Position numbers and translations under genes: made by a program | Notes under the pieces: model-generated | What the model was told of the DNA's origin: nothing | Databases searched by the model: none | What the model saw: only the letters and a program-made list of their open reading frames with translations | Part shown: positions 10,546-21,100 of the stretch, piece by piece | Numbering within the stretch: position 1 is the first letter of the stretch | Layout: each line of letters opens with the position of its first letter | DNA from: Ehrlichia canis str. Jake | GTDB lineage: Bacteria; Pseudomonadota; Alphaproteobacteria; Rickettsiales; Anaplasmataceae | Assembly (NCBI RefSeq): GCF_000012565.1 | Contig: NC_007354.1 | Span: 62,001 to 126,000 of the forward strand | DNA: 64,000 nt | Direction of reading: 5' to 3'

Positions 10546-11730
10546 GATGTGGTAAAAATATTAATAAAAGTCAATATATCAAATTTTCTAGTAGAATGGA
10601 AATGATTATAAACTATTATGCTTTTTGTACCTATTTGTATGCAGTGCACTTTGTATTGTTTTGCTACTTTAAAATGCCAAATAGTGTAAGTATATCTCAG
10701 ATAATTTTTTTAGATATATGTTAAAATAGTACTATCAGTAAAAATCAATGTGTTAGATTTTTTGCATCAGGTTTCATTGAATTTATCAGATAGTGTTTTG
10801 TGACTGATAATTGTATGTATAATGCAGTATCTTTTATACTTTTAGTACAAATGCCTATCAAGTGTTATATTGTAGCAGTTGCCAAATGGCTTTAGAGCAT
10901 TGTGAATGTGATTATCAGGGAGGATTGATCTTTATTGTGTATAAAAATGATTTTCAATTGAGTCTGTAGTTTCTTCAATAATGCCCTATGTTTAGTACTT
11001 GTATGTAATGATGTATTATTATTGCTGTTTCAAAGTACCAAATAATGTGAATGTATCTCCTGTAATTCTTCCTTTTAAAGCTGATAATAAACTTCACTAT
11101 TAACAGTGGTTACTTCTTATACATGTCGATAATTCAATATGTAGGATGAATTTGCTCATTGTATTATACACAAGTATAAAAGTGCAATATTAATTAATCA
11201 ACAATATATAGCGATAAATTTCCTTATCATAGTTTTGACTTTAAAAATGTATTCCATAACGCAACGATGCTTTATTATCAACTCTGATAAAATACATGAA
11301 CCATTTGTAACAAAGCCATTATAAGTTTACGATAAGCTTTACTACTGATCACATTTAACGATAGTATTTCACACGACATATAAATATGTAGTATTAATAA
11401 GTAGCACGTTTACTTAATATAGAGGTAAATGTTCTGTCATGTTGATATATACTATATCATGAAACTATTGATGAAGAGCAGTGTGTTAAATTTTTTGTAG
11501 TATCATCAAATTCACGCATTTGTTCAAGTAATATATTTGTATTTGTGTTTTAAAATAGAAATATAATTTTATATTGAAAGTGACATATAGTGTTCTAAAA
11601 ATGATTGGATAATAATTTTTGTATAAAGCTGTCAGTATAATTATTTCATCTTGTGTTACATTGTGAAAAAGTGTTTTTTCTTGAATAAGACTGCGAAATA
11701 ACATAGGCTTAGTGAATTAACATATAGTGT
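10546..11730. other. Long repeat-bearing gap upstream of secF
   Basis: About 1.2 kb without a plausible gene. It contains diverged direct copies: the segment at about 10660-10730 (TGCCAAATAGTGTAAG) resembles 11030-11080 (TACCAAATAATGTGAATG). It also carries the left arm of a large inverted repeat, listed separately. The reading frames are stop-rich and the only open stretch (11486-11704, - strand) is low-complexity and unconvincing. Confidence 0.65.
11079..11153 (+). repeat. Left arm of inverted repeat around secF
   Basis: 75 bases that match the reverse complement of 13366-13440 at 71 of 75 positions by eye. Weaker, gapped similarity continues inward to about 11360 (matching about 13145-13365 reversed), for instance around ATGAACCATT and AAGTTTACGATAAGC. 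It does not continue outward. Confidence 0.85.
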
Positions 11731-12618
11731 TTGATAGTGATTTTTCGTAATGGTACAAATATAAATTTTTCTAAGTACAGGATGTGTGCTATGTTTTGCA
11801 GTGGTGTCCTGATGCTTATATCAATATTACTTGTTTTATTTAAGGGTGTATGCTTTGGTACAGATTTTGCAGGTGGTATTGTTATTGAACTTCGTGCAAG
11901 TCAAATAGATACTAAAAATGTTACATTGAAGTTGCAAGAAAAAGGTTTTGTAGGGTTTTCTGTACAAAGTTTTAGAAATAATGATAAAGAGTTAATGATT
12001 CGTTTTAAGAGTGGAAAAGATGTAAATCATACTGATACTATTGAAAAGATAAAATTAGCATTAGGTGAAATATTAGGTGAAGTAACTTATTTAAAAATAG
12101 ATTATGTTGGACCACAGGTTGGATATAAGCAGATTTTTGAAGGACTATGTGCAATAATTTTTTCATTGTTAGGAATGTTTTTATATTTGTGGGTAAGATT
12201 TCAATGGAGATTTGCATTAGGTGGTGTTTTAGCACTGATACACGATGTAATATTGACGTTAGGTTTGATTAGCTTATGTAATATTGAGTTTAATCTCTCT
12301 TCTACTGCTGCAATTTTAACCGTTATTGGCTATTCAGTAAATGATTCTGTGGTAATATATGATAGAATTAGGGAATTACTTAGAAAGAAATTACAAAAAA
12401 AGTTATCTGATATAATTAATGTGAGTATTAATGCTACTTTATCTAGAACTATATTAACTTCTGGTACTACCATGTTAGCATCTCTTCCTTTGATATTGTT
12501 GTGTCAAGGTACTGTTAGAGAGTTAAGTATTATTGTATTTTTTGGTATAGCTGTTGGTACATATTCTTCAATATTTATAGCAACAGCGTCTTTATCTAAT
12601 AACGTTATTAAAACTTGA
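11731..12618 (+). CDS. secF: Protein translocase subunit SecF
   Basis: Membrane partner of SecD that uses the proton gradient to help complete protein export through SecYEG. The 295 residues have an N-terminal membrane segment, the periplasmic FGTDFAGG motif (FGIDFxGG in the family) and four to five C-terminal segments with GYSVNDSVVIYDRIRE and LSRTILTSGTTML, the SecF hallmarks. The start is unclear: TTG at 11731 (given), GTG at 11737 and ATG at 11782 are in frame, and there is no clear Shine-Dalgarno. The TTG or GTG keeps the residues before the first membrane segment. secD is not adjacent. The gene is isolated between two repeat-rich gaps. Confidence 0.9.
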   Translation: MIVIFRNGTNINFSKYRMCAMFCSGVLMLISILLVLFKGVCFGTDFAGGIVIELRASQIDTKNVTLKLQEKGFVGFSVQSFRNNDKELMIRFKSGKDVNHTDTIEKIKLALGEILGEVTYLKIDYVGPQVGYKQIFEGLCAIIFSLLGMFLYLWVRFQWRFALGGVLALIHDVILTLGLISLCNIEFNLSSTAAILTVIGYSVNDSVVIYDRIRELLRKKLQKKLSDIINVSINATLSRTILTSGTTMLASLPLILLCQGTVRELSIIVFFGIAVGTYSSIFIATASLSNNVIKT

Positions 12619-13720
12619 GGTATTTAGGATATTTTTTCTATAAGTACTCAATAATTGATAATCCATGTTATCAAACAGTGTTATTTATTTATGAAATTTT
12701 TTTGATAGTAATAAGGTTTAAACTACAATTTTATGTACTGCTAAGTCTTTTTTAGTATTATATATTTGATATATATCTTTAAGGTAAACACAGTTGATAA
12801 TATTGGTTATGATGAACTTCTATAATAAGTGAATGTAACCAATATTACAACATTGTTTTATGTATTAGCATAGAATTTGAGTCTTTTTTGCAGTGTTATT
12901 GATTGTGAAATTTAGTGAAGATTGTTTCACATAAAATGTGGTTGGGTAAATAGTTAATTTATAATGTTTTGATAGTTTAATTGAAGGTTTACAATCTATA
13001 GATGATAATGTATTTTATCCAATTTTAAAAATTGCACTATTAATAAAAAAATTGATTGTTCTATAAGTTGTAACTTGTCAATATTACAATTTTTGTTATG
13101 TGTAACATAAGGGAAAGATTGATATTGTATAGTGGTATACTTTTTGTGTTAAGAATCAATAGTGAAGCTTATTGTAAACTTATATTAATAATTGGCTTTA
13201 TTAATATTGCAATGGTTCGTGTATTTGATGATCAGTGTGGAAAATAGTGCTGTTGTGAAGCACATTCTAAAAGTTTAAACTGTGACAAAGAAATTTGTTG
13301 CTATGCTATAGACTTGTTGGTCAATTAATGTAGCACCTTTATACTTGTTATAATAGTACAACAAGAAATTCATCCTACTTATTGAATTATCGACATATAT
13401 AAGAAGTAACCATTGTTAATAGTGAAGTTTATTATCGGCTGTGAACTTATAAAACTTATAATAAGAATATTTATAGCTGTATAAATAAACGTGTTACTTA
13501 TCAATATTGCACGTTTTTATATTTGTTATGTTGTAACATGTATAATAATGAATTTATTAATTTAACGTGCTGATTTTATATACTTTAATAAAGAATAAGA
13601 TAATACTTAGTATGGTATGTTATGTATTAGTTTTAAAAATTTAAACTAGTAAGTGCTTGTTACTACAAGATTTGTAGCTTACTCAATACAATATTACTTG
13701 ATATATTTACAATTAATGGG
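12619..13720. other. Long repeat-bearing gap downstream of secF
   Basis: 1.1 kb with no gene. It contains the right arm of the secF inverted repeat and several eroded direct repeats built on CAATATTACAA/CAATATTGCA followed by TTTTGTTATGT: near 12837, 13078, 13200 and 13495. The pattern suggests repeated local duplication followed by decay rather than coding sequence. Confidence 0.6.
13366..13440 (-). repeat. Right arm of inverted repeat around secF
   Basis: Reverse complement of 11079-11153 with four mismatches by eye. The arms are about 2.2 kb apart and enclose secF. A related short copy (AATAGTGAAGCTTATTGTAAA) lies near 13157. Confidence 0.85.
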
Positions 13721-13792
13721 AGGCCGGAACCGGAATTGAACCGGTATAAAAGGATTTGCAGTCCTCTGCATAAGCCATTCTGCCATCCAGCC
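13721..13792 (-). tRNA. tRNA-Cys (anticodon GCA)
   Basis: 72 bases on the - strand forming a cloverleaf. The acceptor GGCTGGA pairs with TCCGGCC (one G-T pair) and U is the discriminator, as expected for tRNA-Cys. The anticodon stem GAGGA/TCCTT encloses CTGCAAA. The T-arm ACCGG/CCGGT encloses TTCAATT. The encoded tail is CCCA rather than CCA. Its first base is also the last base of the stop codon of the upstream aldolase gene, so the tRNA is almost certainly processed from the aldolase transcript. Confidence 0.93.
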
Positions 13793-14697
13793 TAATAACT
13801 ATTGTAGATTTTTGCTATTTGTTCTAGCATTAATATAGCATTGTTTTTTGATCTTTGAAAGGAATTACGTCCTATAATTGACCCATCGCCTTTGCCTGAT
13901 TTGATTGATTGTATTTCTTGCAACAACTCTTCGTCAGTTTTTGCTTCTCCACCTGAGAAAACAACTAATCTCCTCCCTGAAAAGCAAGATAATTTTACGT
14001 ACTCTACCCTTTGCTTTAAGTCTGAAATATCATAGGGGATAGAATCTCTCTCTATGTGACTTGTTGGTAGCTTAACTTTGATAATGTTTGCACCAAGTGA
14101 TGCTGCAATATGTGCAGCATATGCTACTATATCTACTGCTGTTTCTCCTTGTTTTGAAATATCATTTCCACGTGGGTATGACCATATCACAACTGCTAAA
14201 CCTGCTGCTTTTGCTTCTGCAATAAGATCTCTTGTCTCCCTGATCATTGAGAAGAAATTGTGTGAACCTGGATAGATAGTTAATCCTATAGCTGAACACC
14301 CTAATCTTAAAGCATCTTTTACAGAAGATGTGACAACTTGGTCAGGAAAACTGTTTTTTGGTGAAAGCAGTATAGAACTATTTATTTTAAGAATAAGAGG
14401 TATGAGACCAGCATATGTAGATGCACCGGCTTCAAGCATACCAATTGGAGCTGCGAATGCACTAAACCCTCCTTCAAGTGCTAATTGAAAGTGATAATGT
14501 GGATCATAAGACTGATAGTTTTTTGCGAAACTCTTAGTTGGTCCGTGTTCCATGCCTTGATCTACAGGTAGTATTAGCAATTTCCCACTACCTGCAACTT
14601 TACCGTGCAATAGCATTCTTGTTAGATTTGCTTTGACACCTGGGTTCTCACTTTCATAGAATCCTAGAATATCTTGTATAGGATTATTGGCTAGCAC
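13792..14697 (-). CDS. fbaB: Class I fructose-bisphosphate aldolase, DhnA type
   Basis: Schiff-base aldolase that cleaves or forms fructose 1,6-bisphosphate. In Ehrlichia it should serve gluconeogenesis and pentose supply, since glycolysis from glucose is lacking in this group. The 301 residues match the archaeal/DhnA class: PVDQGMEHGP (44-53), a conserved YPRGND stretch, and IIKVKLPT (205-212), where the Schiff-base lysine of the family is expected (K207 or K209). FSGGEAKTDEE and GRNSFQR, phosphate-binding in the family, come near the end. The start is a GTG at 14697; the next in-frame ATG is at residue 28. The TAG stop overlaps tRNA-Cys by one base. Confidence 0.88.
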   Translation of the reverse strand: MLANNPIQDILGFYESENPGVKANLTRMLLHGKVAGSGKLLILPVDQGMEHGPTKSFAKNYQSYDPHYHFQLALEGGFSAFAAPIGMLEAGASTYAGLIPLILKINSSILLSPKNSFPDQVVTSSVKDALRLGCSAIGLTIYPGSHNFFSMIRETRDLIAEAKAAGLAVVIWSYPRGNDISKQGETAVDIVAYAAHIAASLGANIIKVKLPTSHIERDSIPYDISDLKQRVEYVKLSCFSGRRLVVFSGGEAKTDEELLQEIQSIKSGKGDGSIIGRNSFQRSKNNAILMLEQIAKIYNSY

Positions 14698-15107
14698 AAA
14701 GTTTCTACATATTAAACAAACACAATAATATTAGCAAATTTTTTATCTACTACAAGAATAAAATAACATGTGTAGTTATTCGAATGCGTGTGTAGAAAAT
14801 CAGGAAAAAGAATCTAGAATATGTGATTGATAAGTAAAAATATCTGTTAAGCATGTGTTATTTGAAAGTGATATAAGTGTTTTAGTTTATGTGCTATTTA
14901 TACTGTAATTTGTTAACTTTTATCAAGTGTAGAATAAATAATATAACTTACTGATAAAAGCCATTTTATTGTCTAGATCATGTAATTAATGACTTCATCT
15001 AATGGGAAATGTTGGCTGTTTATTATTAATATGTATTAATAAGATTTAATTTTATTTAAAATTGTGTTAAAATCTTTAAGATTTCTGTATTTAACTTGAG
15101 TTACATT
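14698..15107. other. Intergenic region with divergent promoters expected
   Basis: 410 AT-rich bases between the divergently transcribed aldolase and giant-protein genes, so promoters for both must lie here. I see many TATAAT-like words and cannot choose between them. No gene or RNA is seen. Confidence 0.5.
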
Positions 15108-18100
15108 ATGTATCAACAACAACCTAGCATCGAAAGCATAAAAGGATTATTAAATAATGTGTTTGAAGAAGTATCTGAAGTATCCATAGACTACGTTAAA
15201 ATGTGGGAATATATTTATTGGGCTTGTTTGATACGATCTGATGATTATTTGGATACCATTAACCTGGTTAGACAATGTGACAAGGAACATGACATATTTC
15301 ATCATGCAGTAATGTGTAATCCTGAAGTGTTTATATCAGAAATAGCAAAGCCGAAGTTTTCCTCAGTGCTACAAAGTATAAAAGATAATCACGAAGATTG
15401 TAAAACAATAGAATTATGTTTGTTAAATGGATATGCTTTGTCTGTGATAGTTGCAGATCCATTATTTGAAGAGTTTAGATTAAAGGTTACCAGTATTAGA
15501 ATAGGGGGCATAAATTTATGCCAAGATATTTATAATGAAGTAAAAGAAAAAAATAGCAGGAGAGGTGTTGATAAGTGTTCTGAAGAAGATGTAGATTTTT
15601 TAGTAAGAGGTGTTATGTATGAAAGCCATATTAAAAAATATCTTCATTTATTTCCAAATTTAATTTATCTGGATTGTGTTGTTGCTGAACAAAAGTGTTG
15701 TAAGGTTTTGTTTAAAACTTTGAAACATTATACACCTAAATTGTATTATCTTTCTTTAAAATGTGCAAATGCTGTACCTGCTGTTAAGTGGGAAATTGGT
15801 GAAGAGTTTAATGATATTCAGTTAAAAGTAAAGGAGCTTTTATTAGTAAACTGTTCTATGGATTTATTGTTGTATTTTCTTGAAATTGAATCTTTATTTA
15901 TTATTGCGCCACAAAATCTTCCAGAGGATAGGAAAATATTGCTCCATGATTACTATTATAATCCAGACTCAGTTGTGCAATTGTTAGTATCTACTAACAG
16001 TTATATGGTAGATTCTGATGGTAAGATATCTTGTGTCCCAGTGGATTATGATATCATGTCTTTTCAGAAGTTGGAAGTGCTTGCTATTAATCCATGTCAA
16101 GATATGTCATCAATTCTGTATATGGATGGTTTGTGGGATACTGAAGCTGGGTTAAATTTTGTTGATCAATTGATTACTAGCAGAAAATATAATTTGTTGA
16201 GTGGTCTTGTAGATTCTCATCCTAGTCTTTTGAGGAAATTATTTTTTGTTACATCTCCGATTCATAAGATTGATTTATTAGAAGATAATGAAGAGTTATT
16301 TCCAAAATTAGTGCCCTGTCATTTTAAAAATGGTGCTTCATTAATTAAAAGTTTAGGAGTTGGATATTTAATACCACATTTTTCATATAGTAAGTTCGGT
16401 GCTAGTAAAAGAGATTTAAAACTTATTCAATTAAGATTGAAAATTACTAAAGCACTCAAAGATTTTGAATCAGAATTGTTTGATAATGAGGCAATATATG
16501 GTGACATTATAAAATATATCACAAGGTTAGCATATGATGCAAATGGAATAGGAAGTGATCAGTCTGCTTCTGATAAGTTCTTAAAAAATGTTCTTTCAGA
16601 AGCACATTTTTATGATTCAGTGAGTCTAGGATATTTAGTAAAAATTGTTTCAGTTAATTTTCCTACAGTGTTCTGTGGTGAATTTTTTGGTAGTTTGCTG
16701 GATTATGAAGAAAGTTTACATATTTATCTCGTTAAGGGAATTGAAACATTTATACGTAGAAAATTTGTAGAAGGAAGTATTAAAACTTTGGCAGATTTAA
16801 AAGATGCTTTATTAGTGTTTCAAAAAAGTGCACATGGAAAGGCCAATGTTGCAGGTACAAACGAACCTGTGAGTAGAATACTAGATGCAATATTGGCTGG
16901 TCCTATAAAACAAAATGTACAAAACCCACATGTATCAGCTAAAGCGTTGTGTATATCAAAATTAGATTTATATGCTAAAGAAATTTTAAATGATGTTGTA
17001 GGGATAGCTAATGTTCTACAAATAGATAAAAGTAGAAAAATTACTTCTTTTGTTGAAAGTACTTTGTGTAAGACTATACCTTGCATAATAAGCAATATAA
17101 CCCGTACTATTGACAATACCTATGCTAGTCTTGCTGATGATTTTTGGGAAGATATATTTGCGTCGTATAATGATGAATTTATTAAGATGTTACCTAACAA
17201 CTATCAATTTTGTACAGCTTTAGTTACTTGCAGTACGATTGTAAAGAATATTGGAAATGCTAGTTCTTATGTACGTACATTTTTACTACTAGATGAGGTT
17301 GGAATAAAATTGGTGGAATTAAGATATGATTATATGAAATTGAGGATGCTAAAACTTAGTCGATATAGTAATAAAATGTTTGCAAGTTTAGCAGTTTTAA
17401 CATTTTTTAGGCAAGTATTGAACTTTAGTGGGATGAGTGATGAGAAAATACGTGATTATTTAAGTTTTTGTGGTGTGAAAGATTTCGCGAGTATGATTAT
17501 TGTTATTTCTAATTTGGCATTTAACAAATTGAGAAATTTCAATGAGCAAAAGTTAATTGCAGATCATAGGGATTTAGGATTTTATGAAGATCTTAATCAA
17601 GCTTTTATTCAACATAAAATATCTCATGAATTCATGCTGAAAATATTATCTGATGTGTTAGCAAATACTATTACAGAAGTTATGAGATTGTATGAATTGC
17701 ATTTAGTTCCATTACTTGAAAAAAAGGTGAATCGTTTAATTGGTGTTATTGGTAATCCTGAAGACATGTTACAGATGAAAAATGTAATTAGTTCTTACAT
17801 AATGTCTATTCGAGATGTTTTTATTGTCAAAAATGATTTGTATCATTTTGTTGACGATGAGATAGTAGATTCAGATGTTGAAATGTTTGATAGAATTCAA
17901 TCATTTTCTCCTATTTCTCGTAAGGGTTTGCTTGATATTTTAAATGTGATGTTTTGTGCTAAAAATGCAGATGTGGATCTACTGATTGCGCAGCAAAGTA
18001 GTTGTGTATTAATGTACTTGCAACCAATGATGCAAGGTGTAAGTTTTTCATTTAAAAGCTTAAATAGTTATAGATTTATTTATAGAGCAATAAACACTAT

Positions 18101-21100
18101 GTACATTCCTTATGAAAATAAGTATAAGTATTCTTTTACTAGATTACAGAGTATAAGTAATGTACCTATTGTATTGGTTTCTTTGTTGTTTCAAAAGATA
18201 TTTTATTCTTATGCTAAAGATACTATAGACAGACAATTGCTATTTAAAATTCTCTATAAATTTCAACACTATTTTGATTTTCAGTTTATACAGTATTGTT
18301 TTATTCTTCCTCAAGTGTTAGAGAATGATGCTAATGTATTCATATATGTCAAGCAATCTCAAAACCTTGTTCAAGTGTTAAGACAGGTTGAGCCAGAAGT
18401 TATTATCAGTACGATAGACAATGTGGTGAGATCTGAAGTGGATATTACAGAGTTGTATAATACAGTTCTATCTTCCTTGATTTTATTAAATAAAAGTGCT
18501 GTACCAGAACTGAGTAGTAAAGAAAAAGATTATTTTTCTAAAATGATTGATTTGTTTCAGAATAACTTCGAAACACACGGGATACTTGATGGAGATGTGA
18601 TGAGAATCATATCTATAAAATTAACTTTTGAAGATTGGTCTATCCCACAGTCAAGATGCGTTAGTGACTGTATGGTTGCGAATTTAAGTAATATAAAAGT
18701 GTTAAAAAGTATCCAAGAATGCTGTGATCTTTGGGTAGTTGATTTAAGAAATCAAATATTAGAATGTGAGGGATTTCCTAACCTGAATGTTTTGGATATT
18801 AGGAATGATTTAGTAAATAAATGTAAAAATGTTGATGGTATCAATGATCTAACTTACCAATTGATTCTAGATAAGTTGAAACCTTCTATCTTACCTGTGC
18901 AATACCTTGATGAAATAGCTTGTTGCATAGTATTAGATCTTGTTCAGCATATTGTTGATAATGAGCATATAAATGTTTTTTATGAAAGATTAGTTGATGC
19001 ACTTGTATCAAGAAAAAAGTTGAGTACCATGCAAAACATTTGTGAAACTGTATTGCAAACATTGAAAGGCTTTTTATTAAATAAAGATGAGTTTTTGATA
19101 GGTGTCAGTTCACATAGGCAAACATCACTAGAAAAAGAAGAACAAACGTCTGCTGATAGTTTATTGTCTCAATGCTTTGCTGAGTGGTGTTATGTTATAT
19201 TAGAAAATCTGTTTAAAGGTAAGGATTTAGCTAATAGTGTTAAATCTTATAGTATTGCTCAATTTGTTAGTGATAATGGATTGCCGGAAAGTGCATTGTT
19301 GGATTTAGAAAAAAGAATGAAACAAAGGCAACAGGTTGATAAGTATTTGAGATTAATTGACAGATTTAAATCAATATGTATGAGAAATAATAACGTAGGA
19401 ATTCAAGACCGTGTAGACACAAGAAGTAGACAAATTTTTAACATTGAAAACAGTCAAATAATTCCTTTGATGCAAAAAAAGCTGTCAATGAATAAAGATA
19501 ATACTGATGATAATATTTCAAGGTTGTTAAATGACGATCAGTACGATTTTTCTACTTCTCAGGGAAAAAGTACACAGATATTGAAAATTATAGCAATGAT
19601 GTTTTATTCGTTAAAACCGTGTAATAAACAACCTGTCTCTGTACATCAATATGTTTGTGATAATGTATATATTTCTTTAATGAAAATATCTTTAATAAGT
19701 GTGTTTTTTGATAAAGGGATAATATCTGGCTTTGAAATTATTTCAGTAGTACGAGTACTATTGAATATGTTTAGTAGTAATCCTTATTTTGTTAATATGA
19801 GATATTTAGATTTCTCGGAAAATATAATGAACTATGTGACAGAGATTCAGTATGGTGATTTCGAAGATAAAACTCCACGAAAGATTTGTAATCTAGGATT
19901 TCATTTGGTTTGGGAAATGCTAGGTGTATTGTTGCATGATTTACTTTTAAATTGTTTAAGCGATGTAGATAGCAGTTTGTGTTATGCGGAAGATTATTTT
20001 AAAAGATTAAATAACATTGATGATTATACAATGTTATTAGTAAAATTTTATTATAGGAATGTTTTACTTCGGTATAGTGAGCAAAGTTCTGTAGATAGTA
20101 CTTTGAAATTTCATCCAGTTGTATTTTTATGCAAATTCTTGAAGGTCTTTGACTATGATTTGTTAAAGTATTACTTGCCAGAATGTAATATTACTTTACC
20201 CGTAATTAATGGCTCTAAAGGTAAAGTAACAGATGTAGCTGATACTCATAGTTTAAAAGGTGGATCAGAATTACCTGAATTAGATGAGAAAAGTGTAAGT
20301 AAAAAACAACGCAGCCGTAAAAAGAGTAAAAAGAAAGAAGAGAAGATTTATGCAAATGTGGTTGGTGATCCAGAGTTAATGTATTGTGATGAAACTGCCA
20401 AAGAATTTCTGATTAGTAGGTGTGTGAATGATTTATCAGAAGCAGTAGCATATATTACTGAAGTGAAAGGTAGTGATCATCTGGTTGTAAAAGAAGAAAA
20501 CTTTGCTGGTGTTACGGATGCTTTAAGTAAGAGTCAGGGACCATCTGAGCCAGAATATAATATTACTTTACACGTAATTAATGGCTCTAAAGGTAAAGTA
20601 ACAGATGTAACTGATACTCATAGTTTAAAAGGTGGATCAGAATTACCTGAATTAGATGAAAAAAGTGTAAGTAAAAAACAACGCAGCCGTAAAAAGAGTA
20701 AAAAGAAAGAAGAGACGATTTATGTAAATGTGGTTGGTGATCTAGAATTAATGTATTGTGATGAAACTGCCAAAGAATTTCTGATTAGTAGGTGTGAGAA
20801 TAATTTATCAGAAGCAGTAATATATATTCCTGAAGTGAAAGATAGTGATTATCTGGTTGTAAAAGAAGAAAACTTTGCTGGTGTTACGGATGCTTTAAGT
20901 AAGAGTCAGGGACCATCTGATCAGGTAGAAAATGAAGAAGTGCGTCAAGACAAGGGAAGTGAAGTACAAAAAAGGTCTAAAAAGAGTAATAAGAAAGCAA
21001 AGAAAAGTGCTGTAAGTAAAGATAAAATTGGGAGTTCTGTTCCAGAGAAAGTAGATATACTTTCTGTTGATGAAAGTGTGAGTAACAGAGATGATTTAGA

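Noticed and set aside
11486-11704. 72-codon frame on the - strand upstream of secF
   Set aside because: Composition is that of random AT-rich sequence, and no start signal or recognisable segment is present.
11079-13440. Insertion sequence ends
   Set aside because: The inverted repeats enclose secF, not a transposase, and I see no target-site duplication.
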